Part shown: one piece after another, positions 41,906 through 51,060 of the stretch
How the letters are laid out: the number at the start of each line of letters is the position of its first letter
How positions within the stretch are numbered: position 1 is the first letter of the stretch
Assembly (NCBI RefSeq): GCF_015351595.1
Contig: NZ_JADKPT010000013.1
Coordinates: forward strand, 1 to 64,000
Direction: 5' to 3'
From: Flavobacterium sp. LC2016-12
Lineage (GTDB): Bacteria; Bacteroidota; Bacteroidia; Flavobacteriales; Flavobacteriaceae
DNA length: 64,000 nucleotides
Program-made: the position numbers and the translations under genes
Notes under the pieces: model-generated
Told to the model about the DNA's origin: nothing
What the model saw: only the letters and a program-made list of their open reading frames with translations
Database searches by the model: none

Positions 41906-42487
41906 TTATCCGTGAACTGTTTCGTTTTTTCCGTAATTCGTAATGATTGAGCCTTCATATTCTATCCACTCTTTCCAACGCTTATCAACATCAACATTAT
42001 CTGCATACTTTCTTGCAAATCCTAAAAAGGTAGTATAATGTCCAGCTTCAGAAATCATTAAATCGCGATAGAATTTAGCTAATTCTTCATCTTTTATATT
42101 TTCAGAAAGTACTTTAAAACGCTCACAGCTTCGAGCCTCAATCATTGCCGAAAACAATAAACGATCGCAAAGTGCGTCTTTTCGGCTTCCATCTTTTTTC
42201 ATGAATTTAAAAAGCTCATTTACATAATGATCTTTTCGTTCGCGCCCCAGTGTAAGTCCTCTTTTCTTAATAATGTCGTGAACCATCTGCAAATGCTCCA
42301 GTTCTTCCCGTGCAATAACTAACATTTCGGTTACTAATTCCTCTAATTCAGAATTATAAGTAACTAAACTGATTGCATTTGAAGCTGCTTTCTGCTCGCA
42401 CCAGGCATGATCCGTCAAAATTTCTTCGATATTCGATTCGACTATATTTACCCAACGAGGGTCTGTGGCTAATTTTAATCCCAACAT
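41906..42487 (-). CDS. miaE: tRNA-(ms2io6A)-hydroxylase MiaE
   Basis: A 193-residue diiron monooxygenase of the ferritin-like fold that hydroxylates the isopentenyl group of modified A37 in tRNA. Metal ligands are visible in EELEHLQMVH, in the glutamate of EARSCERF and in SEAGHYTTFLGFA. The start is the ATG at 42487 (MLGLKLATDPRWV); the longer frame from 42568 has no family match. The gene needs MiaA and MiaB products as substrate makers, which are not in this window. It is divergent from a glycosyltransferase gene. Confidence 0.92.
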   Translation of the reverse strand: MLGLKLATDPRWVNIVESNIEEILTDHAWCEQKAASNAISLVTYNSELEELVTEMLVIAREELEHLQMVHDIIKKRGLTLGRERKDHYVNELFKFMKKDGSRKDALCDRLLFSAMIEARSCERFKVLSENIKDEELAKFYRDLMISEAGHYTTFLGFARKYADNVDVDKRWKEWIEYEGSIITNYGKNETVHG

Positions 42488-42601
42488 AATTTTATAGAAA
42501 AAAGTATTCTGCAAAATTAGTGTTTTTTTATCACCGAAAGTCAGCAAATATGGTGCAAATCCGCGCAAAATAGTATTATTTTGTAACTTGAAACAAATAA
42601 A

Positions 42602-43846
42602 ATGAATCAGATCAAAAAACTTTTAATTATAGGTTTTGTTTGGCCCGAACCAAATTCGTCTGCGGCTGGTGGCAGAATGATGCAATTGATTTCTATTTTT
42701 AAGCAAAATGGATTTCAAATTACATTTGCAAGTCCGGCCTTAGACAGTGATTTTATGGTTGATTTATCTGAATTTGGAGTTGAGAAAAAATCAATTGAAT
42801 TGAATAATTCCAGTTTTGATGATTTTGTAATCGAATTAAATCCGGATGTTGTTTTGTTTGATCGTTTTATGATTGAAGAGCAGTTTGGCTGGCGTGTGGC
42901 TGAAAATTGCCCAAAAGCGATTCGATTATTAGATACTGAAGATTTACATTGTTTAAGAACCGCAAGGCAAAAAGCTTTCAAAGAAAACAGAACTTTTGCG
43001 TTAAATGATTTATTAACTGAAGAAGTAGCGAAACGTGAAATTGCCAGTATTTTAAGATGCGATCTCTCTTTTATTATTTCCGAATTTGAAATGAAAGTTT
43101 TAAAAGAGGTTTTTAAAATTGATTCGGATTTATTGTATTATTTACCATTTTTGGTCTATGAAATGTCTGATCTGGATCTTTTGAAATTGCCTTTGTTTGA
43201 AGAACGCAAGAATTTTGTTTTCATCGGAAATTTTCTTCATGAACCCAATTGGAATACCGTTCAATATTTAAAAGAATCGATCTGGCCTTTAATTAAAAAA
43301 CAATTTCCAGAAGCTGTTTTAGAGGTTTATGGCGCTTATCCTTCGCAAAAAGTATTGCAATTGCACCAGCCTAAAAATGGTTTTTTTATCATGGGAAGAG
43401 CAGTAGATGCAAATGAAGTGGTAAAAAATGCAAGAATAGTTTTGGCACCGATTCGTTTTGGAGCAGGCCTAAAAGGAAAATTATTAGAAGCCATGCAATG
43501 CGGAACTCCAAGCGTGACTACAATAATTGGTTCCGAAGCAATGTATGCGAATTTACCCTGGAATGGTTTTATTTCAGATGATATTGAAACATTTGCGAAA
43601 AAAGCGGTTGCATTATATCATGATGAAAATTTATGGAAACAAGCTCAAAAAAATGGAGTTGCAATCGTGAATGAATGTTATCAGTTAAGCAAATATTCGA
43701 CTGCTTTAATAACAAAAATTAATTCACTGTTGAATGATTCTGAAAGCCATCGTCTACAAAATTTTATGGGAAGTTTGCTTCAGCATCACACCTTGAAAAG
43801 CACCAAATACATGGCAAAATGGATTGAAGCTAAGAATAAAAATTAA
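42602..43846 (+). CDS. Glycosyltransferase, GT4-like (GT-B fold)
   Basis: A 414-residue cytoplasmic enzyme. The N-terminal half starts IKKLLIIGFVWPEPNSSAAGGRMMQLI, a loop typical of GT-B donor/acceptor domains. The C-terminal half has FIGNFLHEPNWNTVQYL and the nucleotide-sugar site GAGLKGKLLEAMQCGTPSVTT, with the family glutamate. Donor and acceptor are unknown. There is no polysaccharide cluster around it. Its stop codon overlaps that of the convergent AraC gene by three bases within TTAA. Confidence 0.85.
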   Translation: MNQIKKLLIIGFVWPEPNSSAAGGRMMQLISIFKQNGFQITFASPALDSDFMVDLSEFGVEKKSIELNNSSFDDFVIELNPDVVLFDRFMIEEQFGWRVAENCPKAIRLLDTEDLHCLRTARQKAFKENRTFALNDLLTEEVAKREIASILRCDLSFIISEFEMKVLKEVFKIDSDLLYYLPFLVYEMSDLDLLKLPLFEERKNFVFIGNFLHEPNWNTVQYLKESIWPLIKKQFPEAVLEVYGAYPSQKVLQLHQPKNGFFIMGRAVDANEVVKNARIVLAPIRFGAGLKGKLLEAMQCGTPSVTTIIGSEAMYANLPWNGFISDDIETFAKKAVALYHDENLWKQAQKNGVAIVNECYQLSKYSTALITKINSLLNDSESHRLQNFMGSLLQHHTLKSTKYMAKWIEAKNKN

Positions 43847-44721
43847 TCTGCCATTTTTCCAAATCCCACGGTTTCTCTGTATAATTGCGGCGAAACATCA
43901 GCATTGGTTTTAAAAAATCGACTAAAGTAGTGCTCGTCGTCATAACCTAATTCATAAGCAATTTCTTTTACTGTTTTATTGGTCATGTACAATTCTCTTT
44001 TGGCTTCAATGATTATTCTTTCCGCAATTAAATCGGTTAAGGTTTTGTTGAAATAATTTTTGGATATTTTAGCTAAGGCTTTCGCCGAAATATTCAACAG
44101 GTCGGCATAGTTCCCGGCAGAATGTTTGGTTTTAAAATTGTCTTCAATGGCATCTTTTAGATTCTGAAGAATAAAGGGCTCTTTAGAATTTGGAACCGAT
44201 TTCATTTCTTCTAACTGCTGATTTTTTAATCGGGAAGCTGTGATTAAAAAAATCTTTAAATAAGAAACCAAAGATTCATATTGCGCCAAATCAGTGTTTT
44301 GAATTTCGGCTTTCATCTGATCCAAAACCATTTTAAAAGTGGCAGAAGCCTCGTTTGTAATTTGGACAAACGGTGGCTGATAAACATTATTAAATAAAAC
44401 ACCACTGCAGGAAACTTCTTTTTGATGCATGTGAATACAATAAAAATCCGGATGAAAGTGAATCGCAATTCCTTCGATGGGTTCGTTTACGCAAAGCATA
44501 AAAGGCTGATAAGGAGAAAAGGCGAGGAGGGAGTTTTCTTCAAAATGATGCTCGGCAAAATCTGCTTTTACCTTTCCTTTTCCTTTGGTAACCCAAATTA
44601 AAGAGAAAAAATTATTGCGTTGCAAATGATCAAAATGACTGTTGTCGCCAAACGGAAGAAGTTTGAAAGCCAGATTTCCCGTTTGTGGATTTATTAGTGT
44701 AAAAACATTCTGATTGCTCAT
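43843..44721 (-). CDS. AraC-family transcriptional regulator (cupin sensor)
   Basis: A 292-residue regulator. The N-terminal 150 residues are an AraC-type cupin sensor with HFEENSLLAFSPYQPFMLCVN and GIAIHFHPDFYCIHMH. The C-terminal 100 residues are the double helix-turn-helix (DLLNISAKALAKISKNYFNKTLTDLI and KEIAYELGYDDEHYFSRFFKTNADVSPQLYR). The start is the ATG at 44721; a longer frame from 44769 has no family match. The AhpD-like gene lies 78 bases upstream on the same strand and is a plausible target. Confidence 0.88.
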   Translation of the reverse strand: MSNQNVFTLINPQTGNLAFKLLPFGDNSHFDHLQRNNFFSLIWVTKGKGKVKADFAEHHFEENSLLAFSPYQPFMLCVNEPIEGIAIHFHPDFYCIHMHQKEVSCSGVLFNNVYQPPFVQITNEASATFKMVLDQMKAEIQNTDLAQYESLVSYLKIFLITASRLKNQQLEEMKSVPNSKEPFILQNLKDAIEDNFKTKHSAGNYADLLNISAKALAKISKNYFNKTLTDLIAERIIIEAKRELYMTNKTVKEIAYELGYDDEHYFSRFFKTNADVSPQLYRETVGFGKMAD

Positions 44722-44799
44722 AATCTGTAGCGTTTTTAAAAATATAAAGATAGTCATGAATGAATTCACAACTATCTTTATAAGCTGTTTTTTGTATTT

Positions 44800-45351
44800 T
44801 TAGTTTTGTAACTCTAAACTTGGCACTGCCGGAAAATCAATTTCTGTATTGGCTGTATTGTTGAAATAGTTGGTTAAAACATTCAAAGCTACATGAGCAA
44901 CAGTTTCTGCAAGTTCAGCATCTGAAACTCCTGCAATTTTTAATGTATCTACATCTTCGTTATTTACTAATCCGCCTTTACTGATTAATGTTTTAGCAAA
45001 TTGAAGAATCGCTTCCGTTTTTGCATCGGCAGAACTTCCTGTTCTTGCATCTTGTAAAACCTGTGAGTCAGTTTTTAATAGTTTTCCTCCAATGAAGGTG
45101 TGAGCTGCAACACAGTAATCACATGAATTGCTTTCTGAAACTGCTAATGCGATTAATTCTCCTGTTCTTGCGCTTAGTTTTCCGTGGCTCAAAGCACCGC
45201 TTAGGTTTAAATATCCTTCAAGTACTGCTGGAGAATTCCCCATTGTTCTCATCATGTTCGGAACAACTCCTAATTTAGCTTGTACAGCGTTGAATAAATC
45301 TTTTGTTTTTCCTGTTACTTCTTCTGGGTTTAATGCTGTTAATCGTGTCAT
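44800..45351 (-). CDS. Carboxymuconolactone decarboxylase/AhpD-like protein
   Basis: A 183-residue cytoplasmic protein of the AhpD-like all-helical fold. The redox motif is C-x2-C in SNSCDYCVAAHTF followed by histidine, which fits the alkylhydroperoxidase proton relay. The second half (GLVNNEDVDTLKIAGVSDAELAETVAHVALNVLTNYFNN) is the family's C-terminal hallmark with its conserved N-x-FNN end. The likely role is peroxide detoxification, with the true substrate unknown. The AraC regulator follows it. Confidence 0.88.
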   Translation of the reverse strand: MTRLTALNPEEVTGKTKDLFNAVQAKLGVVPNMMRTMGNSPAVLEGYLNLSGALSHGKLSARTGELIALAVSESNSCDYCVAAHTFIGGKLLKTDSQVLQDARTGSSADAKTEAILQFAKTLISKGGLVNNEDVDTLKIAGVSDAELAETVAHVALNVLTNYFNNTANTEIDFPAVPSLELQN

Positions 45352-45503
45352 TTTATTTAATTTTTATGTTATTATTTATTTGTTGTCTTTTGACATTACA
45401 AAGGTGCGACGATTACAGAATTTAGAACATGGAGAATTAACGCTATGTGATGGACAATTTTCCCGAGTTGTTTTTTTTGAATAAAAGAGTAACCGATTGT
45501 AAT
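45352..45503. other. Upstream region of the AhpD-like gene
   Basis: Part of a 401-base gap between the AhpD-like and M1 peptidase genes. No good TAnnTTTG box was found on the minus strand close to the start at 45351. The rest of the gap holds a nested inverted repeat and a terminator. Confidence 0.5.
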
Positions 45504-45662
45504 TTATCCCGTAAGGATTACATGTTGGTAGAAATTGTCAAGTATTAAAGCTATTTGTCCCGTTAGGGACTACATATTATTACATATTGGTGTAGTCCCT
45601 AACGGGACAATGATCAAAATGGATGTTATTTTTTCTACCAACATGTAATCCCTATGGGATAA
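45504..45662. repeat. Nested inverted repeat (about 160 bases), BIME-like
   Basis: Outer arms of 31 bases (45504-45534 and 45632-45662) are complementary with one wobble and one mismatch. Inner arms of 20 bases (45555-45574 and 45591-45610) are perfectly complementary around a 16-base loop. Outer and inner arms are themselves related (TCCCGTAAGGATTACAT versus TCCCGTTAGGGACTACAT), as in composite REP elements. No transposase gene lies beside it. Confidence 0.8.
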
Positions 45663-45699
45663 AAAAAAACCCCAAATTATCTATCTGATAATCGGGGGT
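45661..45699 (-). terminator. Terminator after the M1 peptidase gene
   Basis: On the minus strand CCCC...GATTATC and GATAATT...GGGG arms form a hairpin (ATTATC/GATAAT plus a 4-base G:C clamp) followed by nine T. It borders the nested inverted repeat. Confidence 0.8.
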
Positions 45700-45752
45700 G
45701 TAAAGTATAAAAATGCAAACTGTTTATTGTTACTGTTCACTGTGACTGAAAA

Positions 45753-47603
45753 CTATTTCAATAAACCTTCAACAGCCTGAACAGTTGTTGCATGATAGCC
45801 AGATTTTGCTTTTTCAAAAATCTGTTTAGCCCAAACTTTTCCTTCCGGAGTTTTAACTAATTCTTTATAAAGTGATATTAATGATCCGGTTCTGCTCGTT
45901 GCAATCATAAATTGTTCGATCGCAGGATAAGCCGTTTTATATTGATGACGAATTGCCTGAATGAACCATTGACGTTTAATAACAAAGTTTCCATTTTTAG
46001 TAAAACTGAATTCATTATCGATTGCTGTCATTTCTTCAATAGTAATATCAGCAGGTAAATAGTCTATAAAATGCTGTTTTTCTGTAGTTGATTTTATTTT
46101 CTCACTTAATCCTTTAACGCCGGTCGTTCTCCAGTTTTTCTGAATATTATCAATTGCTGTAAAATCATCAGAAGAAACAGCAGTAATGTTTGATGGAACT
46201 CCTGGTTTGTAAATCCAATCATCTAACTTGATTTTATCAGCCAGCGCTTTGTCATCTTTAATAAGATTCTCTTTTAGATATTTTACAAAATCTTCTGTTG
46301 TGATTGATTGAAAAGCATGTGCATCAAAATAGTTTTTAATAAACGGATCGAATTTTTCACGTCCAACTGCTGCTTCAATTACTTTTAAGAAATTATATCC
46401 TTTTACATAAGGAATTTGACTGATTCCATCATCTGGATTTCTGTTAGTTAGACTTACTTTTAATCTTGTATCAGGATTTGTTGAGCCATATTCTGCGATA
46501 TTATCGTTTAAATCTTTGCGAGTTAAAACATCCTGCATTTCAGCTTCTTTCTTGCCGAAAATTTCTTCTCCGATTCTGTGTTCAACATAAGTGGTAAAAC
46601 CTTCATTTAACCAAATATCATCCCAAGTGGCATTGGTAACTAAATTTCCGCTCCAGCTGTGACCTAATTCGTGAGCCAATAAACTTGTTAAGGAACGATC
46701 GCCTGCAATAACACCGGGAGTTAAGAAAGTTAGATTTGGATTTTCCATTCCGCCATAAGGAAAACTCGGAGGTAAAACCAAAACATCATAACGACCCCAA
46801 CGATATGGGCCGTATAATTTTTCGGCTGCGCCAACCATTTTTCCTAATTCAGCAAATTCCCAGGCAGCTTTTTTTAGTAAAGAAGGTTCTGCATAAACAC
46901 CAGTTCTGTTATCAATAGTTTGAAATTCAATATCTCCAACTGCAATTGCTATTAAATAAGACGGAATTGCTTTGTCTTGTTTAAATGTATAAACTCCGGT
47001 ATCATTCTTTTTCTGCGGATTTACCGAAGCACTCATTACGGCCATTAAATCTTTAGGAACCGTAACTTTTGCATTATAAGTAAAACGAATTCCAGGAGAA
47101 TCCTGACACGGAATCCACGTACGTGACCAAATACTTTCTCCCTGAGAGAAAACAAATGGTTTCTTTTTATCAGCCGTTTGTTGCGGATTTAGCCATTGTA
47201 ATGCTACAGCATCTTTGGTTGTGCTATAGTAAATATTAACTTTAGTAGTATTTGGTTCAATAGTAACATGAAGCGGTTTTCCGTGGAATTCAACTGCTGT
47301 ACCCAGTTCAAATTTGGTTTCTTTTTCTTCGTCTCCTAAAGTTACTTTAGTGATATTTAACGTATTTTCATCGAAGATAATTTCATTTCCTTTACTAACA
47401 TTGTTAATTGTCCAGGACGCTTTTCCTGAAATAGTTTGCGTATCAAAATCAACTTTGATGTCGAGGTCTAAATGTTTTACTACAGCAAGTTCTGGTTTAG
47501 AGAAACTGTGTTCGTCTGTAACAACTGCTGGTTTTTCGGTTTGCTCTTTTTTCTGGCAGGCAATTGCTGTCAGGAATAAAGTTACAAGGATTAGTTTTTT
47601 CAT
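45753..47603 (-). CDS. M1-family aminopeptidase lipoprotein
   Basis: A 616-residue zinc aminopeptidase. It has a lipoprotein signal MKKLILVTLFLTAIAC. The gluzincin motif is H311-E312-x-x-H315 with E334 (HELGHSWSGN then WLNEGF), and the substrate motif is GGMENPNLTF. The C-terminal helical domain (residues 490-616) resembles leukotriene A4 hydrolase. It acts in the periplasm or at the outer membrane on peptides. It stands alone with its own terminator, upstream of the nested inverted repeat. Confidence 0.92.
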   Translation of the reverse strand: MKKLILVTLFLTAIACQKKEQTEKPAVVTDEHSFSKPELAVVKHLDLDIKVDFDTQTISGKASWTINNVSKGNEIIFDENTLNITKVTLGDEEKETKFELGTAVEFHGKPLHVTIEPNTTKVNIYYSTTKDAVALQWLNPQQTADKKKPFVFSQGESIWSRTWIPCQDSPGIRFTYNAKVTVPKDLMAVMSASVNPQKKNDTGVYTFKQDKAIPSYLIAIAVGDIEFQTIDNRTGVYAEPSLLKKAAWEFAELGKMVGAAEKLYGPYRWGRYDVLVLPPSFPYGGMENPNLTFLTPGVIAGDRSLTSLLAHELGHSWSGNLVTNATWDDIWLNEGFTTYVEHRIGEEIFGKKEAEMQDVLTRKDLNDNIAEYGSTNPDTRLKVSLTNRNPDDGISQIPYVKGYNFLKVIEAAVGREKFDPFIKNYFDAHAFQSITTEDFVKYLKENLIKDDKALADKIKLDDWIYKPGVPSNITAVSSDDFTAIDNIQKNWRTTGVKGLSEKIKSTTEKQHFIDYLPADITIEEMTAIDNEFSFTKNGNFVIKRQWFIQAIRHQYKTAYPAIEQFMIATSRTGSLISLYKELVKTPEGKVWAKQIFEKAKSGYHATTVQAVEGLLK

Positions 47604-47642
47604 TTTATGAAGTATTGAATTGTGAGGATGAAATTAAATAAA

Positions 47643-47674
47643 AAATCCCGTTTTGAATAAACAAAACGGGATTT
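47643..47674 (-). terminator. Terminator after the pyruvate dehydrogenase E2 gene
   Basis: AAATCCCGTTTTG and its complement form a 13-base perfect stem with a 6-base loop, with a T-rich tract on the minus strand. Confidence 0.8.
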
Positions 47675-47694
47675 AAATATAAAATTAACAGCGA

Positions 47695-49338
47695 TTATGC
47701 CAACATTGTAACTGGGCTTTCGATGTATTGTTTTAATGTTTGTAAGAACTGAGCGCCAGTTGCACCATCAATTGTTCTGTGGTCACAAGCTAATGACAAC
47801 ATCATTGTGTTTCCAACTACAATCTGACCGTTTTTAACTACTGGTTTCTCAACAATTGCACCTACAGAAAGGATAGCAGAGTTTGGTTGGTTGATAATTG
47901 AATTGAATTCAGTGATGCCAAACATTCCAAGGTTAGATACTGTAAAAGTACTTCCTTCCATTTCTTGTGGTCCAAGTTTTTTGTTTTTAGCTCTTCCCGC
48001 AAGATCTCTTACTGAAGCGCCAATTTGAGATAAACTCATAGCGTCTGTAAATTTCAATACAGGAACTACTAATCCGTCTTCAACAGCAACAGCAACACCA
48101 ATATTAACGTGGTGGTTGATGATGATAGCATCTTCTTTCCACTGAGAGTTAATTTTTGGATGTTTTTTCAAGGCTAAAGCACAAGCTTTAATTACCATAT
48201 CGTTGAAAGATACTTTTGTATCAGGAACAGTATTGATTGTCGCTCTTGCGCCCATAGCTTCGTCCATGCTTACTTCGATCACTAAGTTATAGTGAGGTGC
48301 AGTAAATAATGATTCAGCAAGACGTTTTGCGATAATTTTACGCATTTGAGAGTTTTTGATCTCTTCTGTGAAAACTTCCCCAGCAGGAACAAATACTTTT
48401 GGCGCAGCAGGAGCAGCAGCTTCTTGTGGTTTAGCAGCAGAAGTTGCAGCAGGCTGAGGTTGTGCAGATGGAGTAAAGTTTTCGATATCGCTTTTCACGA
48501 TACGTCCGTTTTCTCCAGAACCTTTAACCTGAGTTAATTGGATTCCTTTGTCAGAAGCGATTTTTTTCGCTAAAGGCGAAGCTAAAATTCTTCCTCCATT
48601 TGATGAAGTTTCGGCAACAGCCTCAGTTGCTTTTTCAGCAGCAGGAGCAGCTTTTTCTTCAGTTGCAGGAGCACTTGCAGTTGCAGTACCTCCGGCAGTA
48701 TAATTTTCAGCAATTCCGGAAATGTCAGTTCCAGCAGGCCCAATGATAGCTAATAAACTGTCAACAGGAGCTGTATTTCCTTCCTGGATTCCGATGTATA
48801 ATAATGTTCCGGCATTGAAAGACTCAAACTCCATAGTAGCTTTGTCAGTTTCAATTTCAGCTAAAATATCACCTTCAGCAACAGCATCACCTACTTTTTT
48901 CAACCAGGTTGCAACTGTTCCTTCTGTCATTGTATCACTCAAACGAGGCATAGTTACAACTATGACACCTTTTGGTAATTCAGTTGCAGTTTTTGCAGGA
49001 GCAGTTTCAGTTTTTGCTTCAGCAGCTGGAGCAGCTTCTGCTTTTGGAGCTTCAGTAGCAGGAGCGTCACCACCAGCCAATAAAGCTGAAATGTCTTCTC
49101 CTTCGTTTCCGATAATTGCTAATAATGAATCAACAGGAGCAGTTTCTCCAGCCTGAATTCCAATATGTAAAAGAGTTCCTTCGTTAAAAGATTCGAACTC
49201 CATTGTTGCTTTGTCTGTTTCAATTTCAGCAAGGATATCTCCTTCGCTAATTTTGTCGCCTACTTTTTTTAACCAAGTCGCTACCGTTCCTTCCGTCATA
49301 GTATCGCTCAAACGAGGCATTGTTACTTTTATCGCCAT
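47695..49338 (-). CDS. pdhC: Pyruvate dehydrogenase E2, dihydrolipoamide acetyltransferase
   Basis: A 547-residue core enzyme that passes the acetyl group from E1 to coenzyme A. There are two nearly identical lipoyl domains (residues 1-80 and 127-204), with lipoylated lysines K43 and K166 in ETDKATMEFES. Alanine/proline/glutamate-rich linkers surround them. The peripheral subunit-binding domain is at residues 250-288 (RILASPLAKKIASDKGI). The acyltransferase domain ends with H520 and D524 in DHRTIDGA. It lies 6 bases after pdhA. No E1-beta gene is present between the two, so it must be elsewhere in the genome. Confidence 0.95.
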   Translation of the reverse strand: MAIKVTMPRLSDTMTEGTVATWLKKVGDKISEGDILAEIETDKATMEFESFNEGTLLHIGIQAGETAPVDSLLAIIGNEGEDISALLAGGDAPATEAPKAEAAPAAEAKTETAPAKTATELPKGVIVVTMPRLSDTMTEGTVATWLKKVGDAVAEGDILAEIETDKATMEFESFNAGTLLYIGIQEGNTAPVDSLLAIIGPAGTDISGIAENYTAGGTATASAPATEEKAAPAAEKATEAVAETSSNGGRILASPLAKKIASDKGIQLTQVKGSGENGRIVKSDIENFTPSAQPQPAATSAAKPQEAAAPAAPKVFVPAGEVFTEEIKNSQMRKIIAKRLAESLFTAPHYNLVIEVSMDEAMGARATINTVPDTKVSFNDMVIKACALALKKHPKINSQWKEDAIIINHHVNIGVAVAVEDGLVVPVLKFTDAMSLSQIGASVRDLAGRAKNKKLGPQEMEGSTFTVSNLGMFGITEFNSIINQPNSAILSVGAIVEKPVVKNGQIVVGNTMMLSLACDHRTIDGATGAQFLQTLKQYIESPVTMLA

Positions 49339-49344
49339 AATATA

Positions 49345-50343
49345 TTATAGTTTATGAGGTGTGAATGGATAGTCTTCTTGTGCGTATACTACATCGTATA
49401 ATTGTTGTAATTCAGGATATGGAGATTCTTCAGCGAATTTCACACACTCTTCAACCAAATCTTTCACTCTTTGGTCAATTACTTCAATCTCTTCTTCTGT
49501 AGCATATTTTTGATCCATAATTACATCTAAAACTTGTGTAATAGGGTCAATTTTTTTGTACTCTTCAACCTCTTCTTTAGAACGGTATAATTGTGCATCA
49601 GACATAGAGTGTCCTCTGTAACGGTACGTTTTCATTTCAAGGAAAGTTGGTCCGTCTCCACGACGAGCTCTGTCAATTGCTTCTGTCATAGCTTCAGCAA
49701 CTTTTACAGGATTCATTCCGTCAACTGGTCCGCAAGGCATTTCGTATCCTAAACCAAGTTTCCAGATATCAGTGTGGTTTGCAGTTCTTTCAACAGAAGT
49801 TCCCATTGCATAACCGTTGTTTTCAACGATAAATACAACTGGAAGTTTCCATAGCATTGCCATGTTGAAAGCTTCGTGTAATGAACCTTGTCTTGCAGCT
49901 CCATCACCAAAGTAAGTCATGGTAACTCCGCCAGTTTCAAAATATTTATCAGCAAAAGCTAAACCAGCTCCTACCGGAATTTGTCCGCCTACGATTCCGT
50001 GACCTCCGTAAAAACGGTGTTCTTTAGAGAAAATGTGCATAGAACCTCCCATACCTTTAGAAGTTCCTGTTGCTTTTCCTAAAAGTTCGGCCATTACGCG
50101 TCTAGGATCAACCCCCATACCAATTGGCTGTACGTGGTTTCTGTAAGCAGTAATCATTTTGTCTTTGGTCAAATCCATAGCGTGCAAAGCGCCCGCTAAT
50201 ACAGCTTCCTGACCATTATATAAGTGTAGAAAACCTCTAACTTTTTGTTGAATGTATAATGCTGCAAGTTTGTCTTCAAACTTTCTCCAAAGCAGCATGT
50301 CTTCGTACCACTTTAAATATACTTCTTTTGTAACTTCTTTCAT
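49345..50343 (-). CDS. pdhA: Pyruvate dehydrogenase E1 component, alpha subunit
   Basis: A 332-residue thiamine diphosphate enzyme subunit that decarboxylates pyruvate with E1-beta. The cofactor motif is GDGAARQGSLHEAFNMAMLWKLPVVFIVENN, and the phosphorylation-loop region RYRGHSMSDAQLYRSKEEV is present. The start is the ATG at 50343 (MKEVTKEVYLKWYEDMLLWR). A frame open to 50445 would add 34 residues without family match and cover the leader. A -7 box at 50443 supports the shorter form. It is followed directly by the E2 gene. Confidence 0.95.
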   Translation of the reverse strand: MKEVTKEVYLKWYEDMLLWRKFEDKLAALYIQQKVRGFLHLYNGQEAVLAGALHAMDLTKDKMITAYRNHVQPIGMGVDPRRVMAELLGKATGTSKGMGGSMHIFSKEHRFYGGHGIVGGQIPVGAGLAFADKYFETGGVTMTYFGDGAARQGSLHEAFNMAMLWKLPVVFIVENNGYAMGTSVERTANHTDIWKLGLGYEMPCGPVDGMNPVKVAEAMTEAIDRARRGDGPTFLEMKTYRYRGHSMSDAQLYRSKEEVEEYKKIDPITQVLDVIMDQKYATEEEIEVIDQRVKDLVEECVKFAEESPYPELQQLYDVVYAQEDYPFTPHKL

Positions 50344-50426
50344 CTGAATTCTTTCTTTTGCTAAAGTTGTTTGTGTTATCAATTGTTGCCTATAACGCAA
50401 AATAGTTTCCTCCCACAAATTTGCGC

Positions 50427-50440
50427 CCGAAAGGTCGGGA
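50427..50440 (-). promoter_or_regulatory. GC-rich hairpin in the pdhA leader
   Basis: CCCGA and TCGGG form a 5-base stem around a 4-base loop near the 5' end of the predicted pdhA leader. It stands out in otherwise AT-rich DNA. Function unknown. Confidence 0.35.
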
Positions 50441-50442
50441 TG

Positions 50443-50450
50443 CAAAAATA
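50443..50450 (-). promoter_or_regulatory. Possible -7 box of the pdhA promoter
   Basis: The minus strand reads TATTTTTG, a full consensus match, giving a leader of about 95 bases. No -33 TTG was seen at the usual distance. Confidence 0.45.
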
Positions 50451-50500
50451 AGACATTAGATTTAAGAACTAAAATTTAAACGCTACTTTTTGGCTTTTTT

Positions 50501-50983
50501 TTACAAGAACTTTTTATCAAACATAAAAGGAAGTAAATTTTTTAGGGATGCTGATTTGTAAACTTCACCTATTTCGCCCATAAAATAGATTTCTATAGGG
50601 GTGTCCTGTTTGATTTCGTATTCTGCAATTGACTGACGGCAAGAGCCACAAGGTGGAATTGGAGCTTTTGTTTGATTAGTATCTGAAGCAGCAGTAATTG
50701 CCATTTTTAAAATTTTTGCTTCAGGATAAACACTTCCGGCATGAAAAATCGCTACACGCTCTGCACATAATCCTGATGGATATGCTGCGTTTTCCTGATT
50801 TGATCCTAAAACTATTTTACCATTATCTAAAAGTAATGCAGCACCAACTCTAAATTGAGAATAGGGAGCATAGGCTTTTTTACGAATTTCAACAGCCTGA
50901 TTCATTAAATCCTGAATTTCGGTCGAAAGTTCTTTTAAGTTATCATATACTTCAAATGATGATGTAACGCTTATTTCTTTCAT
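50501..50983 (-). CDS. cdd: Cytidine deaminase
   Basis: A 160-residue zinc enzyme of pyrimidine salvage that converts cytidine and deoxycytidine to uridine forms. The motif GLCAERVAIFHAG holds the first zinc cysteine and catalytic glutamate, and PCGSCRQSIAEY holds the other two cysteines, the arrangement of the tetrameric type. An N-terminal extension of about 25 residues precedes the core. It lies between porV and pdhA on the same strand, after a probable terminator for porV. Confidence 0.94.
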   Translation of the reverse strand: MKEISVTSSFEVYDNLKELSTEIQDLMNQAVEIRKKAYAPYSQFRVGAALLLDNGKIVLGSNQENAAYPSGLCAERVAIFHAGSVYPEAKILKMAITAASDTNQTKAPIPPCGSCRQSIAEYEIKQDTPIEIYFMGEIGEVYKSASLKNLLPFMFDKKFL

Positions 50984-51001
50984 TGTTTTTATGGGAAAAA
51001 A

Positions 51002-51035
51002 AATCCAAACTCCTAAAAAAATAGAAATTTGGATT
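51002..51035 (-). terminator. Probable terminator after porV
   Basis: AATCCAAA and TTTGGATT form an 8-base stem with an 18-base loop. The minus strand continues into a T run, 26 bases after the porV stop codon. Confidence 0.55.
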
Positions 51036-51060
51036 GTTATTGTTTTTTTATTTTATCTTT

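Noticed and set aside
43843..43846. Overlap of the stop codons of the glycosyltransferase and AraC genes
   Set aside because: A TTAA overlap between convergent genes is common and needs no special explanation.
50344..50445. A 34-residue N-terminal extension of pdhA
   Set aside because: The residues do not match the E1-alpha family and cover a GC hairpin close to a -7 box, so they are better read as leader.
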